Positions 29,403 through 34,113 of a DNA stretch of 34,113 nucleotides are shown here, one piece after another; positions within the stretch are counted from its first letter, which is position 1, and each line of letters opens with the position of its first letter. A program made the translations under genes and the position numbers. The notes beneath the pieces are model-generated. The model ran no database searches. It was not told the origin of the DNA and saw only the letters and a list, made by a program, of their open reading frames with translations. This DNA comes from Mycoplasmataceae bacterium (lineage in GTDB: Bacteria > Bacillota_I > Bacilli_A > Mycoplasmatales > Mycoplasmoidaceae). The stretch is from the NCBI GenBank assembly GCA_031258945.1, contig JAIRME010000039.1, positions 1 through 34,113 of the forward strand, read 5' to 3'.

Positions 29403-31949
29403 ATGATAAGAAGTAAGAAATATAAATCTTTGGTTGGTATGGTCCCGTTGGGAGCAATTGTTTCAGCTTCCATTGTTGTTTCAACTTCTTGTGGTGCGTC
29501 ACCAGTAGTTTTAGAAAAAATTGAAGGTGACGGTGAAAGTGGAAGAATGGATACCACTCAATTGTTTATTACTACAAATCGAGCTATTTCGCACTTAACT
29601 ACTAATGATATTCGTTTTTCCATTGATCAAATTTCTGCAAAAAGCATCGCTTACGAGACCACAGATAATCATACTCTTTACACTATCCAAGTTAAGGGTA
29701 ATTGACAAAATAATACGACTACTCAGGTGTCTTTAACTAAACACGGATATTCTATTAAAAATACTTTATCTATAACTTTATGAAGAGATACTACCAAACA
29801 CATTAGTATAGAACAGTTAGATCAAAAAGATGGTGAATCCAATACACAAACTACAACAGGTTTAATTTTTCAAAGTTCTGAATTTAACTTGAGCATTGAT
29901 AATATTAAACTTAGCAATTTGAATATTTCAATGGATACACTTACTTATAATGAAAATACAAAACGCTATTCTTTTAACATTAGTGGAGATTGGGAAAATG
30001 GTGAATCAATTTCGATGACTATTGATGAAATTCAAGGCATTACAATTGAAAATAAAACTGAACCTATTACTATATATAAAGATACTACTAAACATGTTGA
30101 TTTGGAAAACTTGGAACAAGTTGGAGGCATAGATGGTGAAACTACTACAACGGGTTTAAAGTTTAAACTTACAAGTGAAGTAGGATTAGTTTTAAACGAT
30201 ATAACTTTTACTAATTCTGATATAGATTTTTTAGTAAGTAAAATTGAACATGTGCCTGAATCGCTTGATTACATTATTTATATTAGTGGTAATTGAGCGA
30301 ATTTGGACCAAACCGGAATAATTATAAGTAAAGAAGGATACACTATTAATACTAACGATCAAATAGCAACTTTATATGTAGACACCACTAATCATATTGT
30401 TTTAACTCAATTAGAGCAAGTTGATGGAGAATCAAAAAAGAAAACTACTACAACTTTGAATCTATCATCAGATGAAGATTTTGGTTTGACACTTGATAAA
30501 ATTAGTTTTGATAATGCATTGGTATCTGCCACACAGGTAGAATATGATACAAACAATAAACTTTATAGAATTAAAATTGAGCCTGCATCATCTGCTTGAC
30601 CGAATGAAACTCAGATTAGTTTAATTATTGGCCATATTGATGGGTTAACTATCGTTAATAAAACACCGAAAGTAACCATATATACTGATACGACTATTTA
30701 TGTTACTATTACTAATCTTAAACAAATTGGTGGAATAGATGGTGTAGCGGGTACAACATCTCTCACATTTGAGAGTACTAGACAATTTGAACTAAATCCT
30801 GATGATATTGTGTTTACCAATCTTAAAGTATCACCAAATATAATTAGCTATAGCGGATTGGTTTATACCATTACAATTAGTGGTGATTGAACAAATGGTG
30901 AATCAACTAATATTAGTTCTATCACTATAGAAGGATATGACTTTGACGTTAGTAGTTTAACACCAGTATCTTTATATAAAGATTCAACTACACATGTTAC
31001 AATAGATAACTTTCAACAAATTGGTGGTGTGTCTGGTACGGCGACGACCACGGCTTTATCTTTTCATACTTCGGTAGAAATTATTGGCCTTACAATTGAT
31101 AACATTTTGTTTCCTCATCCTCCGGGGGTTATAAAAGCAAGTAACCTTATTTATGATAACTCTACCCAAACTTACACTTTTAATATTGCAGGTGGTTGAC
31201 TAAACGGATCAGATTGTGGTATGGGGATAAATGCACCAAGTGGTTACACTATTAATAATAACACCGAGAAAATAACAATATATTATGATGAAACCACTCA
31301 TGTTGATGTACGAAATTTAATAAGCAACGGAGATGATGGCACAGAAACAACCACTAAGATTTTATGACAGCTTCATGAACAAAACGATAATCCCTTAAGT
31401 GACAATGTTATTAATATTAATAATGTTACAATTGATACAATTGGTTCTACTCAAGTTAATAAAGAAGAGCTCTATTATGACCATGATTTGGAAAGATATG
31501 TTTTGATCATTTCAGGTACTTGAAATAATTTAGATACTATTACTATTGACATTAAAGCTACAGGTTTTAGTTTTGAGTTTTCCAAAAAGCAAGTGACTTT
31601 GTATAAAGATATTACTACTCATATAAAAATACTAGGTTTGAGTTGTGATGGGATGATGAATCATGAGATTATTTCTGTTAGAACATCTCATTTGTATATT
31701 GAGGTAAGCGATATCTCGAAGTGAAACATGTCATGAAATCCAGATAATGTAATGAAATTTACAATAAACGAAACTAGAGTGTTTGTAGGTAAGGGTATTA
31801 CTATGACAAAAAATACTAGCACAATTCAAATTAATTTAACTGATGCAGCAATAGCAGAATTTTCTCCTAATGCATATTTAACCTTTGAAATGTTACCTAT
31901 TTCAGGTTATACAATTACAGGCGGACCACTAACTATACAAGTTTTCTAA
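29403..31949 (+). CDS. Lipoprotein with tandem Ig-like repeats, third gene of the surface operon
   Basis: Surface lipoprotein of 848 residues. Signal: MIRSKKYKSLVGMVPLGAIVSASIVV then lipobox STSC. The start at 29403 is chosen over an in-frame ATG at 29382 because it leaves seven bases after the previous stop and a normal signal length; 29382 remains possible. The mature protein is built from tandem units of about 100 residues, each beginning near D-T-T-x-H followed by a hydrophobic strand and a Leu, then a GG/G-x-x-TTT segment, and most ending in ISG-x-W with Trp coded by TGA. Anchors occur at 29550, 29787, 30081, 30381, 30687, 30981, 31287 and 31608. The units look like small beta-sandwich (Ig-like) domains, suggesting an adhesin or size-variable coat protein. 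Confidence 0.82.
29550..31625 (+). repeat. Eight tandem protein repeats of about 100 residues
   Basis: The anchor D-T-T-x-H (or close variants) recurs at 29550, 29787, 30081, 30381, 30687, 30981, 31287 and 31608. Later spacings are 294, 300, 306, 294, 306 and 321 bases, all multiples of three; the first is shorter (237). The repeats have diverged at the DNA level, so they look old rather than recently amplified. Confidence 0.7.
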
Positions 31950-31963
31950 TTATTTAACAATAA

Positions 31964-31988
31964 CATTGATTAAATAGAACAATCAATG
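31964..31988. terminator. Inverted repeat between convergent surface genes
   Basis: CATTGATT (31964-31971) and AATCAATG (31981-31988) form an eight-base stem around a nine-base loop, at the 3' ends of the convergent genes ending at 31949 and 31970. It lacks a clear T run, so terminator function is uncertain. Confidence 0.35.
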
Positions 31989-32473
31989 ATATTAGAAATT
32001 TGGGTGTAATTTGTATTATCATTTCTAAAATATCAAACAAATGCTTGAAAACTAATATGTTGTTGTTTTGGATTAGTATTAGGAGTTAGAATTAGCGATA
32101 ATGGTGTATGAGTATCTGTTGGGAATGCCCCTTTGTTAATTAAAATATTAGTTTCAGATGTAAATTGATCAATGTTTTTTTCATTCCAACCATTATTTTC
32201 TACAAATGATAAAATTTTTGTTTCAGTTTTATCATTGGTAAATTTAATTTTTAAATCTTTAAATTCTTCAATAAAACCCTTATATGGTTGCATAACCATA
32301 CTAAGCGTAGCGGAAACATCATCGTTAGTTATGTTTAATTTAGGAATAGGCAATTTATCTGAAATAGCAGTAGTTGATCAAATGAACGGTGATGCGATTA
32401 AACCACCACTAATTAATCCAAAAGCACCGTGTCCAGTAATTTTTAATAACTTAATTTTTGAAAATGATTTCAT
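31970..32473 (-). CDS. Small exported or membrane-anchored protein
   Basis: Protein of 167 residues, not recognised. The N-terminus MKSFSKIKLLKITGHGAFGLISGGLIASPFIW is basic then hydrophobic, a signal or anchor without lipobox Cys. The rest is polar, with beta-like stretches and two Trp coded by TGA. The C-terminal end lies 20 bases from the repeat lipoprotein's stop on the other strand. A TATAAT-like element stands upstream on the minus strand, and no ribosome site is obvious. Confidence 0.65.
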
Positions 32474-32666
32474 AGTAGATTATTTACAACACATCAATTA
32501 TATGTTCTTATCCTAAACATTAACGCTCCACTTTAATGGGTACAGCTTAATATATTACCCCTTACTTGGTATTTGGTTTTGGAACGGGTTGATGATTAGG
32601 TTATGGTATATTTAAAAACTACCCAAAAATTCATTGGAGCTTAGAGTAGTTGAACTCATCACAAAA
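32474..32666. other. Intergenic region between two leftward surface genes
   Basis: No gene or RNA supported. It should carry the promoter of the gene at 31970-32473 and the end of the protease transcript. No convincing terminator hairpin was found. Confidence 0.45.
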
Positions 32667-33680
32667 CTAGTTATATATTTTTGTCCCAACAATGGTACTA
32701 ATTACATCCAACTTATTATAGTTATGTCAAATACCTAAATAAGGTTGGTGTCCATTAGTATTTAGTATAACAGCTGATGGATAAGTAACTGCTCCTTCCT
32801 CTATAGTACCTCAATAAACGCCTAATACTTGATGGGTATTTTTATCAATAACCATACTACCACTTGCACCTGATGTTAAATTTGCAAAAGAACCAGGTGT
32901 AAACATATATGAGTTTTCGTATATATATAAATCAGCATTTTTAATGTAAGTTCCATACATTGTGTAATAGGAATAAACTGATGATTGATCTTCATAATTT
33001 CATTGTTGAAAATAATTATGAGTTGTATGAGTTTTATTAGGATATCCGGCACAAACAACTGCTGTTGACGCTGTATGCATTCCATTATAAAAAGGAGTAA
33101 TTAAATCATTTGAAAAAGTGGTGGCTATGCTATCAACTTTTTCAGGAGCTATTTCTACGGAATCAGTTGGGAATCGGAGATAATCAGAAGGATAGTCCAA
33201 TAGAGGTTCATCTAATCCATAACTATATGAAGTAGATCAATAAACATCTTGGTATGTATTGCTATCCTTTAATCAATCGTTAGTAACATGTTGATTACTC
33301 ATTGTTCAATATTGATAATTGTCATCAGCATTAGATATATTGTGAGAAATTATTCAACCTGTCCCCATCGAAAACCCACTAGCGGTTTTTCCGACAAACG
33401 AAAAAGTTCGATAACCAACATAATCAACGGGATTTGCGATAGTTGTAAGATTATTTAAAGTATCTAACCTAGTTTTAAGATTTGTATCTGTTTTCACAAA
33501 AGAAGAAAAATCTACTTTAAATAATGAGATATCTAGTCCAATATCTTTGCCTTTGTAATGTTTCAAACTACGGTAGTACAAAGAATAATCTTGTTTACTA
33601 CAAGATGTGGTAAAAAAAACTGTTGTTACGGGTAAACTAAAAAATAATGTTAGTAAAGTAATTTTGTAAAATTTGTACAT
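32667..33680 (-). CDS. DUF31-type serine protease lipoprotein (mycoplasma Ig protease-like)
   Basis: Surface lipoprotein of 337 residues. Signal MYKFYKITLLTLFFSLP then lipobox TTSC. The mature part has a trypsin-like layout: MGTGWIISH then MSNQHV, where His131 fits the catalytic His, and near the C-terminus TSGASGSMV, where Ser273 fits the nucleophile in G-x-S-G. The GTGWII/SNQHV pairing is characteristic of mollicute DUF31 proteins, which include the MIP immunoglobulin protease. No adjacent MIB-like antibody-binding gene is visible, and the protein is shorter than MIP, so the substrate is unknown. Several Trp are TGA. A TATAAT lies about 30 bases upstream on the minus strand. Confidence 0.82.
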
Positions 33681-33740
33681 TTGATTTTACTTCTATCTTC
33701 CTTATTTAATTATATATGTATCTATACTTTTCTTTGTTCA

Positions 33741-33785
33741 CGATTTGTCCTTTTGTTAATTAAATGATATATTGGGACAAAATCG
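33741..33785. repeat. Imperfect inverted repeat CGATTTGTCC / GGGACAAAATCG
   Basis: CGATTTGTCC (33741-33750) and GGGACAAAATCG (33774-33785) are near-complementary over about eleven bases. A second hairpin follows at 33799-33820 (GTTCGGGA against TCCCTGAAC), again containing GGGACA. These could be regulatory sites, hairpins, or the terminal repeat of a mobile element extending to the right. Confidence 0.4.
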
Positions 33786-33869
33786 CTGATCCTTTGTTCG
33801 GGACATTTTCCCTGAACTTTTAGATAGTGGGTTTAACCAATAATTAAGTGAATCTGATTAATACAAGAA

Positions 33870-33882
33870 ATTGCGAAGCAAT
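33870..33882 (-). terminator. Small hairpin after the leftward partial gene
   Basis: On the minus strand ATTGC-TTC-GCAAT forms a five-base stem followed by TTCTTGT, about 18 bases after the stop at 33900. Weak, and the only terminator candidate for that gene. Confidence 0.3.
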
Positions 33883-33899
33883 AGTAATATTAATAACTA

Positions 33900-34113
33900 T
33901 TAATTAATAACACGATAATAACAACTATCTTCTTGTAAAATTAATTTCTCAATAGACACCATGTTCCTAGTTATTTTAAGCCATTCAACCGGAGTTATAG
34001 TGAGTCGCTTCAATTTACCATCAATTATTCTAACAATTGTTCGACGAATAAGATTGTTGTGTAGCCAATCATATTCCTTGCATATCTCTTGAATGTCCTT
34101 AACGGATTTAACA
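33900..34113 (-). CDS. 3' part of a leftward gene running off the window, unidentified
   Basis: An open frame of 70 codons enters from the right edge and stops at TAA (33900-33902). The peptide is basic and well-formed, with segments such as LIRRTIVRIIDGKLKRL and ITPVEWLKI and ending YYRVIN. Both Trp codons are TGG and no TGA occurs, unlike most genes here, but the sample is small. Family not recognised. Nearby inverted repeats make a transposase C-terminus one possibility, not a supported one. Confidence 0.55.
   Translation of the reverse strand, partial: VKSVKDIQEICKEYDWLHNNLIRRTIVRIIDGKLKRLTITPVEWLKITRNMVSIEKLILQEDSCYYRVIN

Noticed and set aside
28917-31131. Shared 12-mer CCTCCGGGGGTT at 28917 and 31121
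   Set aside because: Only two copies in different genes and frames, with unrelated flanks; probably coincidence.
32500-32600. Possible insertion-sequence remnant in the gap between leftward genes
   Set aside because: No terminal repeats, duplicated target or transposase fragment could be shown.
1-34113. tRNA, rRNA or CRISPR array
   Set aside because: No T-loop consensus in a cloverleaf context, no rRNA sequence recognised and no regularly spaced direct repeats.

Overview
The window comes from a low-GC mollicute (Mycoplasma/Spiroplasma-type bacterium). TGA reads as tryptophan in nearly every gene: proS, the ABC exporters, the PTS permease and the surface proteins are continuous only with TGA=Trp, and conserved motifs run straight across TGA codons. 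Lipoproteins with short lipoboxes, a DUF31 serine protease and PTS sugar uptake fit this. I cannot name the species. All gene ends below use TGA=Trp.

Layout. 1-700: a possible gene end, then a leftward lipoprotein switched off by a G9 tract. 761-3949: a rightward run of PHP-family phosphatase, proS, a small membrane protein and dCMP deaminase, ending at a bidirectional terminator facing leftward HU. 4291-6562: a promoter holding a C11 tract, a 19-codon leader ORF overlapping an intrinsic terminator, and a membrane-anchored surface protein with beta-helix character. 6563-10983: a MarR regulator with a G8 tract in codons 6-8, overlapping a two-gene heterodimeric ABC exporter. 11004-14087: a restriction-modification island with a beta-class DNA methyltransferase, a frameshifted DUF262-HNH nuclease and a convergent MjaI-like endonuclease. 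14115-16497: a second PHP phosphatase, divergent sirtuin, and a convergent lipid kinase-like gene. 16548-25173: GH1 phospho-beta-glucosidase divergent from a tightly coupled mannoside operon (lipoprotein, PTS IIBC, membrane protein, GH38 mannosidase, PTS IIA, ROK kinase). 25326-31949: a second poly-C promoter heading a three-gene surface operon whose last member carries eight Ig-like repeat anchors. 31970-33680: a secreted or anchored protein and a DUF31 protease lipoprotein. 33681-34113: inverted repeats and a leftward partial gene.

How it works together. The striking theme is switching. Four G/C homopolymers of 8-11 bases stand in very AT-rich DNA, and each sits where a length change would alter expression: inside a lipoprotein signal peptide, inside a transcription regulator, and between the promoter elements of two surface loci. 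An A7 tract in the DUF262-HNH gene is a possible fifth, because one extra A restores the full reading frame. Switching therefore seems to reach the surface coat, drug or lipid export, and DNA defence. The metabolic part is self-contained: import and phosphorylation of an alpha-mannoside, cleavage by the mannosidase and hexose phosphorylation.

No tRNA, rRNA or CRISPR array was recognised. Only one gene-free stretch exceeds 300 bases (4291-4672), and it is filled with regulatory elements.
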